Positions 9,305 to 17,494 of a stretch of DNA of 64,000 bases are shown piece after piece. The position numbers and the translations under genes were made by a program. The stretch is from Bacillota bacterium. GTDB taxonomy: Bacteria > Bacillota > Clostridia > Christensenellales > SZUA-584. The notes under the pieces are model-generated. The model worked only from the letters and a program-made list of their open reading frames with translations, did not search any database and was not told where the DNA came from. The stretch covers positions 62,001 through 126,000 of the forward strand of contig JAEWBO010000006.1 in NCBI GenBank assembly GCA_023391105.1. The letters are read 5' to 3'. Positions within the stretch are counted from its first letter, which is position 1. The number at the start of each line of letters is the position of its first letter.

Positions 9305-9346
9305 GCGGTGCGAGTATGCGGAAAATATCCGCATACCCCGCACCGC
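9305..9346 (-). promoter_or_regulatory. Strong stem-loop between binding-protein and ATPase genes
   Basis: GCGGTGCG (9305-9312) pairs with CGCACCGC (9339-9346) and GTATGCGGA (9314-9322) with TCCGCATAC (9328-9336). The result is a 17-bp stem with a small internal bulge and a 5-base loop. No clean T run follows on the minus strand, so it is more likely a 3' mRNA stabiliser or partial attenuator than a full terminator. Such structures often let binding protein be made in excess over membrane subunits. Confidence 0.7.
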
Positions 9347-9385
9347 ACATACTTAATACGAAGTCCTTGTTATTAGGTGTAGTGA

Positions 9386-10441
9386 TTAATCGCCGAGGCC
9401 GTATGTATCGATGTCCTCTTGAGTAATCGTCGCTGCATCAAAACCACGCTCTTCAGAAATAACTTCTTTTGAAGGAAGCGTCTCACCAGCTTCAAGTTTC
9501 TGAATCATATCAGAGATAACAGCTGCCTGGAAGGGGCTGCACTGACCGTCATAGTTCCAGTTGCCCGCAAGCAGTTCTCTAAGCGCAAACTTGTTGCAAT
9601 CGAAGCCCATGATAACGACATCCTTGTCAACGCCGTGGGTGATACCAGCTTCATCAAGCGCCGCAACAGCACCCTTTGCCATACCATCATTTTCGGCATA
9701 GATCACGTTGAACTTGTCACCGGAATTGATAACAGCTTCAACAATTTTCTTTGCTTCGGCTTCATCCCAAGTAGCGGTCTGCTGAACAACCTTTTTCATG
9801 GTGCCGGCTGCAAATTCAGCATCCAGAGCGGCTGTACGGCCGATCTGCGCATCGCTTCCCATTGCACCCTGAATGTGGATGACATTATACTCATCAAGCT
9901 TCTGCGCCTTGAGCCATTCCACAGCCGTGGTGCCTTGCACTGCCATATCAGAAACAACGGCAGCTTCATAAAGGCTTTCGTCAACGTTCATCATACGGTC
10001 GAAGAGGAACACTTTAATACCGGCTTCTTTTGCATTGGTCAGAACGGTATCCCAACCATCTGTAGCGGCGGCTGAAATAAGAAGATAATCGACGCCGTCG
10101 GTGATAAACTGCGCAGCTGCATTCAACTGCTCATCATTCTTCAGGCTGTAGAAGGTCGAAACCTCATATCCGTTCTCTTTTGTGAAGACTTTTTCAAAGT
10201 CTGCCACGTTCGCTGCGCGATATCCGGACTCAGCTGGCGGATTGTTGACGACACCAACCTTAATCAGATCACCAGACGCATCGGCGGGTGCCGGCTCATC
10301 GGCTGGTTCATCGGCGGGTGCCGGAACGTCGGCGGGTTCATCGACAGGTGCCGGATCGCTCGCAGCGGGTGCCTGGGCGGTGCATGCGATCAAACCAAAC
10401 GCCAGTACAACAGTTAATAGGACAACCAACAGTTTTTTCAT
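9386..10441 (-). CDS. Sugar ABC transporter substrate-binding lipoprotein (YtfQ-like)
   Basis: Extracytoplasmic receptor of the importer, Peripla_BP_4 family (type 1 periplasmic binding fold), 351 residues. A lipoprotein signal peptide ends in the lipobox LIAC (Cys about residue 20). It is followed by an Ala/Pro/Asp/Glu-rich linker (residues about 21-58) that spaces the receptor from the membrane. The receptor domain starts at IKVGVVNNPPAESGYRAAN. The segments LKNDEQLNAAAQFI, DYLLISAAATDGWD and FLFDRMMNVDESLYEA align with YtfQ features (GWEPVL, LLDR, SLY). AAAGGAAC precedes the ATG. It heads the transport and catabolism genes behind its own promoter (10499-10527). It is about 30-35% similar by eye to the second binding protein at 10832-11827. 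Confidence 0.9.
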   Translation of the reverse strand: MKKLLVVLLTVVLAFGLIACTAQAPAASDPAPVDEPADVPAPADEPADEPAPADASGDLIKVGVVNNPPAESGYRAANVADFEKVFTKENGYEVSTFYSLKNDEQLNAAAQFITDGVDYLLISAAATDGWDTVLTNAKEAGIKVFLFDRMMNVDESLYEAAVVSDMAVQGTTAVEWLKAQKLDEYNVIHIQGAMGSDAQIGRTAALDAEFAAGTMKKVVQQTATWDEAEAKKIVEAVINSGDKFNVIYAENDGMAKGAVAALDEAGITHGVDKDVVIMGFDCNKFALRELLAGNWNYDGQCSPFQAAVISDMIQKLEAGETLPSKEVISEERGFDAATITQEDIDTYGLGD

Positions 10442-10498
10442 AATTAATCGTTCCTTTCAGATTTTATTCTTGAAGCTAAGCATCTAAGAATAGTTTAT

Positions 10499-10527
10499 AT
10501 TCTAACAATGGAACATATGAAAGACAA
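10499..10527 (-). promoter_or_regulatory. Promoter of the pentose transport and catabolism genes
   Basis: On the minus strand, TTGTCT (10527-10522), a 17-base spacer and TAGAAT (10504-10499) precede the binding-protein ATG by about 58 bases. The imperfect -35 box is consistent with activation by the AraC-type regulator encoded upstream. Confidence 0.5.
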
Positions 10528-10552
10528 TGTCAGCAGAATAACTTCGTAAGAA

Positions 10553-10633
10553 TTTCAACCATATTGAGTAAATAGCAAACCCATTGCACCGCGTCCTATA
10601 AAGAAATCTAAAACAGGCAGAACTTTCAACCAT
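10553..10633. promoter_or_regulatory. Repeated TTTCAACCAT sites, candidate operators for the YesN-type regulator
   Basis: The 10-mer TTTCAACCAT occurs at 10553-10562 and again at 10624-10633, 71 bases (about seven helical turns) apart, just upstream of the -35 box of the promoter at 10499-10527. The second copy is also part of AACCATTTTTGGTT, an inverted repeat. AraC-family activators commonly bind paired direct repeats on one helix face next to -35. The rest of 10442-10831 is A/T-rich and holds no gene. Confidence 0.45.
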
Positions 10634-10831
10634 TTTTGGTTATAACAAAGGGACTATCGTCTGCCTCATACTCTTTCAGTTGTTGTATATAAAAGTTGTT
10701 TTATTGCTTCGACTGGATAAATATTTTCATTTTATTCATTAGATATGTTTGTCCTGCAATAGAAATGATTACACTAAAAAGACATTGCACACATATGCGA
10801 ACGGGTGATTGATGGCGGTGTTCCCCTGTCT

Positions 10832-11827
10832 TCAGTATTCCCTGCTGTCAATCATCTCCCGCGTGATGGTAAAGTAGTCGAACTGGGTCTCATCAGTGAA
10901 TGTTTCCCGCTCTATCGGCTCTCCTCGCTCCAATTTTTTGATTATCTCATCAACATAGGGGCCCTGCAACGGGTTGCATTCCACAGTCAGCCCGATTTTT
11001 CCCTCCAGGCAATACTCAAGCCCCAGCCTAGTCGCATCGAACGAGATAACGATGACGCCGCCATTCACGTTACATTTCAGTCCCGCTTCTTCCATCGCGT
11101 CAATCGCGCCAAGCGCTTCACCATCGTTCTCACAGTAAACGACGTCGATTTCTTTCGTCTTCTTTAAAATTTCGCCCATGACCTCATAAGCCTTGGCTCT
11201 CGTGAAATCGCCGTCTTCCTGTGCGATAATCGTCCAATAAGGGTTTTGGCCGACTGCGTTCTCAAGCGCACCCGTTCGGCCGATCTGTGCGGAGGATGCG
11301 AGCGTTCCCTGAATATGCACAATCCCGATGGGCTCTTTCGCCCTTCCCTGTTTTTCCAGCAGCTCCTCCAGCCACTTCACGGCTTTGTCGCCTTCTTCTC
11401 TAAAGTCGGAGCCGATATACGCCATATATAGGTCTTCGTCTGCCGCTTCAATATAACGGTCGGTCACGATCACCGGTATACCGGCTTCCTTCGCTTCCTG
11501 CAATATCGAGTTCCAGCCTGTTTCCACTCTAGGAGAGAACACGATATAATCCACATCCTGCTGAATAAAGGTACGGATCGCTTTAATCTGGTTTTCCTGC
11601 TCGTTTCGAGCGTCGTCAAAGATCAGCTCATATCCATTTTTTTCGCTCAGGGAGGCTTTTATGCTTTCAGTATTGGCCACACGCCACTCCGATTCCGCGC
11701 CGACCTGCGAAAACCCGACCACGATCGGTTGATCTTTGGTTGCTTCCGCCACGGGCTGCTGTTCTTGAACGCAGCCGCAAAGCAGAACCGCAAGGCATAC
11801 GAACGCCGCAAATATGCTGGATTTCAA
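10832..11827 (-). CDS. Second YtfQ-like sugar-binding lipoprotein, probable sensor partner of the kinase
   Basis: Type 1 periplasmic binding protein, 331 residues, with a lipobox LCGC (Cys about residue 19). It begins the receptor domain with VGFSQVGAESEWRVANTES, strikingly like E. coli YtfQ (VGFSQVGSESGWRAAET). ENQIKAIRTF, VETGWNSIL, IVTDRYIEA and GDFTRAKAYEVM follow in the same order. The start is TTG at 11827, overlapping the kinase stop as TTGA with GGAGATGAG upstream, so it is co-translated with the kinase and regulator rather than with the transporter. That placement suggests it delivers the sugar signal to the kinase ectodomain, as ChvE- or XylF-type receptors do. It could instead be a second cargo receptor for the same permease. 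Confidence 0.88.
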   Translation of the reverse strand: MKSSIFAAFVCLAVLLCGCVQEQQPVAEATKDQPIVVGFSQVGAESEWRVANTESIKASLSEKNGYELIFDDARNEQENQIKAIRTFIQQDVDYIVFSPRVETGWNSILQEAKEAGIPVIVTDRYIEAADEDLYMAYIGSDFREEGDKAVKWLEELLEKQGRAKEPIGIVHIQGTLASSAQIGRTGALENAVGQNPYWTIIAQEDGDFTRAKAYEVMGEILKKTKEIDVVYCENDGEALGAIDAMEEAGLKCNVNGGVIVISFDATRLGLEYCLEGKIGLTVECNPLQGPYVDEIIKKLERGEPIERETFTDETQFDYFTITREMIDSREY

Positions 11828-13296
11828 GCTCTCATCTCCTTATCAATCGTCTGTATGGGAATCGTCACAGTGATCCTTGTGCCAACATCCGGCGTGCTTT
11901 CCACAGCCAAACCGTAATCACCGCCAAAAAATATTTGGATTCTTTGGTGCACCGTCCGCAGGCCAAACCCGTCACTCATTTCTTGCGCGAGGGATGCCCG
12001 TATCTCGCTTAAGCGCTCCTCCGTCATGCCGGATCCGTCGTCGGTCACCTCTAAAATCAAGCTGTCTTCCTGCATTCTGCCTGTCACTTTGATTAAGCCT
12101 TTTCGGCGCCGTATTTTTATACCGTGATACAACGCGTTTTCCACCAGCGGCTGCAGGGTCAGCTTGGGCAGTATGAAATTCTTCATATGATCCGGAATGT
12201 CGATTTTATATTCCATGAGATCCCGGTAGCGCATCTGCTGAATTTCCAGGTAGCTGCGAATGTGTTGCTCCTCCTCGGCAAGCGTGATGACGGTTTTCCC
12301 GCGGCTTAACGAAAAGCGGAAGAAATTTGACAAGCTGTCCACCATCGTGACCGCCGAGCTGATCTCCCCGGACTCGATCAACCACACAATGGTATCGAGT
12401 GTATTATAAAGAAAATGCGGGTTGATCTGCGCCTGCAGCAGCGCTAGCTCGGTTCCTCTGCGCTGCTTTTCTTGCTCAGCGTTCTTCTCAATCAGCTGTT
12501 TTAAACGCCCGACCATGCTCTCAATGCCATCCGATAGAAGCTGCACTTCCTCCACATCTGCCTGAATCGGTTCACAAACGAGCAGGCTGCCCTTGCCGAT
12601 CGCTTCCAGACGTTCGCAGATCCTGTCTATCGGATCAACAATCCTGTTGCTCAGCTTTCTCGAATTCGTCAAAAGGAAATACAATAGTACCAGCGATAAA
12701 ACAACGACTGCGCTCATTAAAACGATCATATTTCTGATCATGGTCGTCTGCAAAGCATTCAGATGTGCCGCTTCATAATAGAGGTAAGTATTGATATACT
12801 CCTGAATCAGTTCCGTTCTGCCATAAATATCGACTTCCAACTGATCCATGCGGGCATCATATTCCTTCGTTTCCGCAATCCGCTGCATGTTTTTCTCAAG
12901 GCTTTGGCACATATTCAAGACGCTGTTAATGGCACGCAAGCTGTCCTTTTCCGTCGTCGTTTCAATCAGCTTCCGAGCGATTGACTCCGCAGACCGTACC
13001 TCCTCTATCGGCAAGCCTTCCGAATACTGACTTTGAATCACGTAGTAGTACATTTTTTGATCAATATCACCCTTAAAATCCTGATTAAAATCCGAGGACG
13101 TACTCACGTTGAAGTTCGAAGCCGTTGTGACGTTGTTCAATATCGCTTGATACTGAAACGCATACACAATGCCGATTGACGCAATGGCAATGATGACGAT
13201 CATCAGCGGCAGCGCAACGATCAGTATCATCTTCCAGAGCTTGCTCTGCATGGTTATTTTCTCGTTTTTCGCTTTCGGCCGGAAATTAATGCTCAC
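11824..13296 (-). CDS. YesM-type sensor histidine kinase
   Basis: Membrane sensor kinase of 490 residues. A first membrane helix (about 22-48) is followed by an ectodomain of about 140 residues rich in predicted helix. A second helix (about 187-210), a HAMP linker (IVDPIDRICERLEAIGKG) and a His_kinase (LytS/YesM) domain with the phospho-acceptor in QINPHFLYNTLD come next. The HATPase domain shows N box LVENALYHGIK, G1 DDGSGM and a G2-like GFGLRTVHQRI. The start is GTG at 13296, overlapping the regulator stop as GTGA with AGAGGAAA upstream. It phosphorylates the AraC-type regulator encoded just upstream. The neighbouring binding lipoprotein is the likely ligand-sensing partner. Confidence 0.92.
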   Translation of the reverse strand: MSINFRPKAKNEKITMQSKLWKMILIVALPLMIVIIAIASIGIVYAFQYQAILNNVTTASNFNVSTSSDFNQDFKGDIDQKMYYYVIQSQYSEGLPIEEVRSAESIARKLIETTTEKDSLRAINSVLNMCQSLEKNMQRIAETKEYDARMDQLEVDIYGRTELIQEYINTYLYYEAAHLNALQTTMIRNMIVLMSAVVVLSLVLLYFLLTNSRKLSNRIVDPIDRICERLEAIGKGSLLVCEPIQADVEEVQLLSDGIESMVGRLKQLIEKNAEQEKQRRGTELALLQAQINPHFLYNTLDTIVWLIESGEISSAVTMVDSLSNFFRFSLSRGKTVITLAEEEQHIRSYLEIQQMRYRDLMEYKIDIPDHMKNFILPKLTLQPLVENALYHGIKIRRRKGLIKVTGRMQEDSLILEVTDDGSGMTEERLSEIRASLAQEMSDGFGLRTVHQRIQIFFGGDYGLAVESTPDVGTRITVTIPIQTIDKEMRA

Positions 13297-14909
13297 AGCT
13301 TGTTTCCTCTGCGGTATTCACTGGGCGTACAGCCCGAAACTTTCTTGAACACGAAGCTGAAATAGTGCGGATCTTTATATCCAACGGTGAACGCGATCTC
13401 GTTGGAACGCTTGTCCGTCAGACGAAGCATGCGTTTTGCCTCATCAATCCGTTTATTGGTCAGATATTCGACGAAGGTTTGACCGACTTCCTGGCTGAAC
13501 ATCGCCGAAAAGTAGTTTGGGCTGATATTCACTTTTCTGGCCACACGGTCAAGCGAAATCGTTTCGTCCGGATAATGCTCGTCGATGAACTCGATTGCCT
13601 GGGTCAACAGGTGGCGCTGCTGTTTTTTACTTTCACTGTCGCGCAGCCCGATTGCCTGTTCCATAATCTGTCGAGCGAACTTGCGCGCTTCCTCTGGCGT
13701 CGATGCACTGTCACTCGGACGAAGCTCTGTCGACCACAAGCTGTCCGCACGGCAGCCAATCGAATTCAGATACTCGTTGGCCGCGAAGTAAACCGTCAAT
13801 GTCAAATACCTGCAGAACAACGGCATAGAAACAGCTTCCTCTCCGGCGCTTTGAAACAGCTGATCGATAAAGCGGTCGATTTCTTCTACCGTTCCGCCGC
13901 TAAGAAATTTGCGGACACCCTCCTGATTGATCTCTGTTTGACACGTAATCTTATTGGAGCCGTCCTTTTTTTTAAAATCCCGAATGCTTGCTTCAGCAAG
14001 GGTATGCTCCTCCGGGCATAAATACCGATAGGACAAGATACGGCTTGCCTCCCCAAAGCAGGCTGGAATAGCGCCAAGCCGCGATACCGGCGAGCCGCTT
14101 GCGGTGTGCCAGTTCACATCGGACCCCGCCATGTCACAGCACCCCTGTATGTTCTCGATGCATTGTCTGGTTAGCCGCTCGATATCGTCTTGAGAGCCCT
14201 TTACCAAAACGGCATATGTCGTGACGTTCCAGTTGAACAGAATAAACTCCGAATGGCTGACGATATACTGTCGGAAATTATCCTGCACCACCGTGAGTGC
14301 GTCGGTATAGCTCTCCGGTGCGCTTCCGTCATATCCGGCGCTGCTGAGCGAAAAAAGCACAATATTATAATTCGGGGCGTTCACGTCTATGCCCAATGCC
14401 TTCGCTGTTTCAGAGATTTTAGATACGCTCAAACCGCCGGTGACGATTTGCTCAAAAAACCTCCTGCGCGAAAACATCTCGTACTCCTGCGCTTCCCGTT
14501 CAAACCTCGCGATATATTCCTGCTGCTGCTGCTCGGTTTCCATTTTCCTGTGCAGCTCAATCAGGATCTCCACCATTTTTTCTTTTATTATTGGCTTGAG
14601 CAGATATTGTTCCACGCCAATACGAATCGCTTTCTGCGCGTAAGAAAAATCGTCGTATCCACTGATGATGACAATTTTTGTCCTTGGAAGTTCCGCGCGG
14701 ATCAGTTCGATTAACGACAATCCGTCCATGAATGGCATCTTAATATCAGTAATAAGAAGATCGGGCTGTATCTGGCGAATTAATGGCAGCGCGAGCTCTC
14801 CGTCCGAAGCGTCGCCAGCATAAATAAAGCCATAGTGCTCCCAAAGAATATTGTTGCGTATGCCTTCGCGCACCACGATCTCATCCTCGACAAGAAAGAC
14901 CTTAAACAT
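13293..14909 (-). CDS. YesN-type response regulator with AraC DNA-binding domain
   Basis: A 538-residue cytoplasmic regulator. The receiver domain (about 1-120) has the acidic pocket VEDE, phospho-acceptor D55 in LLITDIKMPFMDG, and the conserved Lys in YLLKPI. A long middle region (about 130-425) has no motif I can name, as is normal for YesN proteins. The C-terminal AraC-type helix-turn-helix domain spans about 435-538 (VARKVNISPNYFSAMFSQE, then NEIAFTVGYKDPHYFSFVFK and TPSEYR). AGAAGGGAAG precedes the ATG. It is first in a three-gene coupled operon (regulator, kinase, binding protein) with a good promoter at 14974-15001. It probably activates the pentose importer promoter at 10499-10527 through the nearby direct repeats. 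Confidence 0.93.
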   Translation of the reverse strand: MFKVFLVEDEIVVREGIRNNILWEHYGFIYAGDASDGELALPLIRQIQPDLLITDIKMPFMDGLSLIELIRAELPRTKIVIISGYDDFSYAQKAIRIGVEQYLLKPIIKEKMVEILIELHRKMETEQQQQEYIARFEREAQEYEMFSRRRFFEQIVTGGLSVSKISETAKALGIDVNAPNYNIVLFSLSSAGYDGSAPESYTDALTVVQDNFRQYIVSHSEFILFNWNVTTYAVLVKGSQDDIERLTRQCIENIQGCCDMAGSDVNWHTASGSPVSRLGAIPACFGEASRILSYRYLCPEEHTLAEASIRDFKKKDGSNKITCQTEINQEGVRKFLSGGTVEEIDRFIDQLFQSAGEEAVSMPLFCRYLTLTVYFAANEYLNSIGCRADSLWSTELRPSDSASTPEEARKFARQIMEQAIGLRDSESKKQQRHLLTQAIEFIDEHYPDETISLDRVARKVNISPNYFSAMFSQEVGQTFVEYLTNKRIDEAKRMLRLTDKRSNEIAFTVGYKDPHYFSFVFKKVSGCTPSEYRRGNKL

Positions 14910-14973
14910 GGTTGATCTTCCCTTCTAATAGACGTGTTTGATTTTTCATTTGATTTGTATAGATCCCCTAATT

Positions 14974-15001
14974 ATTATACATCGTTACAGTATAATGACA
15001 A
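14974..15001 (-). promoter_or_regulatory. Promoter of the regulator-kinase-receptor operon
   Basis: On the minus strand, TTGTCA (15001-14996), a 16-base spacer and TATAAT (14979-14974) lie about 65 bases ahead of the regulator ATG. The near-consensus boxes suggest constitutive, low-to-moderate expression of the sensory genes. Confidence 0.65.
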
Positions 15002-15442
15002 TAGAATTATTTTTGATATCAGTTAGTTTATTTATGAGAAACTTCTTCTATCTGGATATAATGCATTTGCGAGCTTGCAGATTAACGATGAAAGCACCGT
15101 AACTGCAAAAAATCAATCACAGACCACGCCCGGACTGGCATTTCCATAATATAGGGCGCCAATCAAAAAGTAAAGTGCAAATGCTGCGATATACCGACCG
15201 GAGCAGACCCCCAGCCTGACGATTGCCAAAGCCATCATTGAAGCGCACGGCGGAAGCATTTCCGTATAAAGCACAGTCAACCGGGTCAAAGCCAATTGGA
15301 TAGCTTTTGCGAGCATGGAAGCAATACCAAACGATCGCGCTCATTGAAGAACAACGCGACATATCTAAGTTTTTCTGTTGCAACTCTTCCCATTTTGTTT
15401 TACAGTAAATATCGAGCAGTCTCTTTACAGGCGTGAGCGTTT
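15002..15442. other. Gene-free stretch, possible decayed coding relic
   Basis: No confident gene lies between the regulator promoter and the MITE. Two overlapping minus-strand frames are open here. One (about 15113-15316) includes a hydrophobic stretch (YIAAFALYFLIGALYYG). The other runs into the MITE. Neither has a ribosome site or a family I recognise, and they may be remains of a membrane-protein gene broken by frameshifts. This is uncertain. Confidence 0.3.
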
Positions 15443-15446
15443 CTAA

Positions 15447-15606
15447 GGAAGCACTGATTAAATGAGATGTGCTGATTTGAAGAGAGGATTTTGTGTTCTG
15501 CAAGGAGCAAAATCGATGAAATAGCAGCGCTATTTCGAGATTTTAGTGACACAGCAGAACGCAAAATAAGCCTTCAAGGCAGCGCGCCGAATTAATCAGT
15601 GCTTCC
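15447..15606. mobile_element. MITE-like element, 160 bp, with 15-bp terminal inverted repeats and CTAA target duplication
   Basis: GGAAGCACTGATTAA (15447-15461) is repeated as its exact inverse complement at 15592-15606. The element is flanked on both sides by CTAA (15443-15446 and 15607-15610), a 4-bp target-site duplication. The interior is also nearly self-complementary (GATTTTGTGTTCTGC against GCAGAACGCAAAAT, and GAAATAGC against GCTATTTC at the centre), so the whole element can fold into one long hairpin. It has no coding capacity. These are the hallmarks of a miniature inverted-repeat transposable element moved by a transposase encoded elsewhere. Confidence 0.85.
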
Positions 15607-15636
15607 CTAATACAAGTGCAAATACATAATATTCGA

Positions 15637-15688
15637 CATATCTCAGGACGGTAAACTTGGTCTTTACGCTAAACTGATATGTTTTTTT
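15637..15688 (+). terminator. Hairpin with T run in the adenine deaminase leader, possible attenuator
   Basis: CATATC (15637-15642) pairs with GATATG (15676-15681), with an inner stem GTAAA/TTTAC. TTTTTTT (15682-15688) follows directly. It lies 58 bases upstream of the ade ATG and would stop transcription entering from the left or act as a conditional attenuator. The sequence does not fit the conserved core of a purine riboswitch. Confidence 0.5.
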
Positions 15689-15745
15689 GTTTGTCCTTGA
15701 ATACATTTGCCCTATTTTGCAGCTTGAGAAGGAATAGGTGAAATT

Positions 15746-17494
15746 ATGGAAAAACAGCAGCTAAAAAAACTCATTGATGTTGCCGCCGGTCGGCAAAATG
15801 CGGATCTTGTGATCAAAAACTGCAAGGTGGTCGATGTTTACAATCAACAGATCATAGAAGGCGATATTGCCATATCCGACAGTTTTATCGCGGGCATAGG
15901 CGCATATCGGGGAGACACTGAAATCGATGCTCAGGGTATGTACGCCTCCCCCGCCTTTATCGACAGCCATATCCATATAGAATCCTCTTATGTGAGCCCC
16001 GAGGAAATCGGCAGGCTTTTGGTGCCGTGCGGCACTTCCACCATCATTGCAGACCCCCACGAAATTGTGAATGTGGCAGGGCTGACAGGGCTTTCGTATA
16101 TGCTTGATGCATCCAAAGGCACTGCGCTGGATATCAAAATGATGCTGCCCTCCTGCGTCCCCGCGACACCCTGGGAACACGCGGGCGCCGTCATCGATGC
16201 GAAAGCGATGAAAGAGCCGATAGCGGATGAGCGCATCACGGGGCTTGGCGAATTCATGAACTATCCCGGCGTTGTGTTTGCGGACGACGGCGTGCTGGAT
16301 AAGCTTATGGCGGCAAAGGAAGCGAATAAACCCATTGACGGACACAGCCCCTCCCTTTCCGGTAAGGAGCTGAATGCGTATACGGCGGCACATATCACAA
16401 CGGATCACGAATGTTCGTCCGCCGAGGAACTGACAGACCGAATTTCCCGCGGCATGTACGTGCTGCTGCGTCAGGGGTCTGCGTGCCATGATCTGCGCAA
16501 TCTTTTGAAAGGCGTCACGGAGAAAAACAGCAGAAGGTGCCTTTTGTGCAGCGATGACCGCCAGCCAAAGACCATATTTGAGCTGGGGCATTTGGATCAT
16601 CATTTAAGAATCTGCGTCGAAGAAGGAATAAGCCCCATTGTCGCAATACAAATGGCCAGCTTGAACGCTGCCGAATGCTTCAGGCTGTATGACCGCGGTG
16701 CCATTGCGCCGGGACTGCGCGCGGATATCGTTTTGCTGGAGGATTTAACAAACTTCAACGTGCGACAGGTGTTCCTAAACGGGCAGCAAGTGGCAAAGGA
16801 TAAAAAATACCTGCTAAAGGTGGAGAGAAAGAGCATAGAAACCGTGGCCGGCTGTTTTCATGTTAAAGACTTTCGTATTGATAAGCTGAAAATGCGTTTG
16901 AAAAGCAACCATGTCAATGTCATCGGCCTCAATCGGGGCAGCGTGGTAACCAGCAAAGAGACCGCATATGTGAAGCTTGATGCACAAGGCGATTTTGTGT
17001 ATGAGCCAGACAAAGACATTGTAAAAATGGCCGTGGTGGAGCGCCATCAAAATACGGGCAATGTGGCGCTGGGTTTCCTAAAGGGCTATGGCATAAAAGA
17101 AGGTGCCATTGCGCTTTCCATCGCACACGATTCGCATAATATTATTGCTGTAGGCGTCAACAACGAAGAAATGGCAACGGCGGTGGAATCGCTGATCGCA
17201 CAAAATGGCGGTGTTGTGATGGTTAGGGATAAAAAGGTGATAGACTCTATGCCCATGCCGATTGGCGGCATTATGAGCGACCAATCCGGAGAATGGGTTG
17301 ACGAGCGGCTGACAAGCCTGCATGAGAGCGCACACAACATATTGAAAATCAGCAGCACGGTAGAGCCGGTCATGACATTATGCTTTATGTCGTTGGCGGT
17401 GATACCCGAAATCAAGCTCACTGATATGGGGCTCTTTGATGTCACGGTCTTCGATTTTATCCCAATCGAAGCGACGTATAAACCGCAAGAGTAA
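15746..17494 (+). CDS. ade: Adenine deaminase
   Basis: Hydrolyses adenine to hypoxanthine and ammonia in purine salvage; cytosolic amidohydrolase-superfamily metalloenzyme. At 582 residues it has the usual length of the AdeC family. The N-terminal metal motif reads AFIDSHIHIESS (residues about 71-82), with further ligands in DPHEIVNV and GHSP. The family signatures GEFMNYPGV, TTDHECSS and LLCSDDRQP are present. The C-terminal region (about 425-582) contains AHDSHNIIAVG and MPIGGIMSD, typical of the adenine deaminase C-terminal domain. AGAAGGAATAGG precedes the ATG. It stands alone behind the leader hairpin at 15637-15688. Confidence 0.95.
   Translation: MEKQQLKKLIDVAAGRQNADLVIKNCKVVDVYNQQIIEGDIAISDSFIAGIGAYRGDTEIDAQGMYASPAFIDSHIHIESSYVSPEEIGRLLVPCGTSTIIADPHEIVNVAGLTGLSYMLDASKGTALDIKMMLPSCVPATPWEHAGAVIDAKAMKEPIADERITGLGEFMNYPGVVFADDGVLDKLMAAKEANKPIDGHSPSLSGKELNAYTAAHITTDHECSSAEELTDRISRGMYVLLRQGSACHDLRNLLKGVTEKNSRRCLLCSDDRQPKTIFELGHLDHHLRICVEEGISPIVAIQMASLNAAECFRLYDRGAIAPGLRADIVLLEDLTNFNVRQVFLNGQQVAKDKKYLLKVERKSIETVAGCFHVKDFRIDKLKMRLKSNHVNVIGLNRGSVVTSKETAYVKLDAQGDFVYEPDKDIVKMAVVERHQNTGNVALGFLKGYGIKEGAIALSIAHDSHNIIAVGVNNEEMATAVESLIAQNGGVVMVRDKKVIDSMPMPIGGIMSDQSGEWVDERLTSLHESAHNILKISSTVEPVMTLCFMSLAVIPEIKLTDMGLFDVTVFDFIPIEATYKPQE

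Noticed and set aside
15113..15503. Two minus-strand frames upstream of adenine deaminase as real genes
   Set aside because: They overlap each other, lack ribosome sites and a recognised family, and the longer one begins inside the MITE. They are described only as a possible relic.
15611..15745. Purine riboswitch ahead of adenine deaminase
   Set aside because: The conserved junction and kissing-loop sequences could not be found. Only a two-tier hairpin with a T run is supported.
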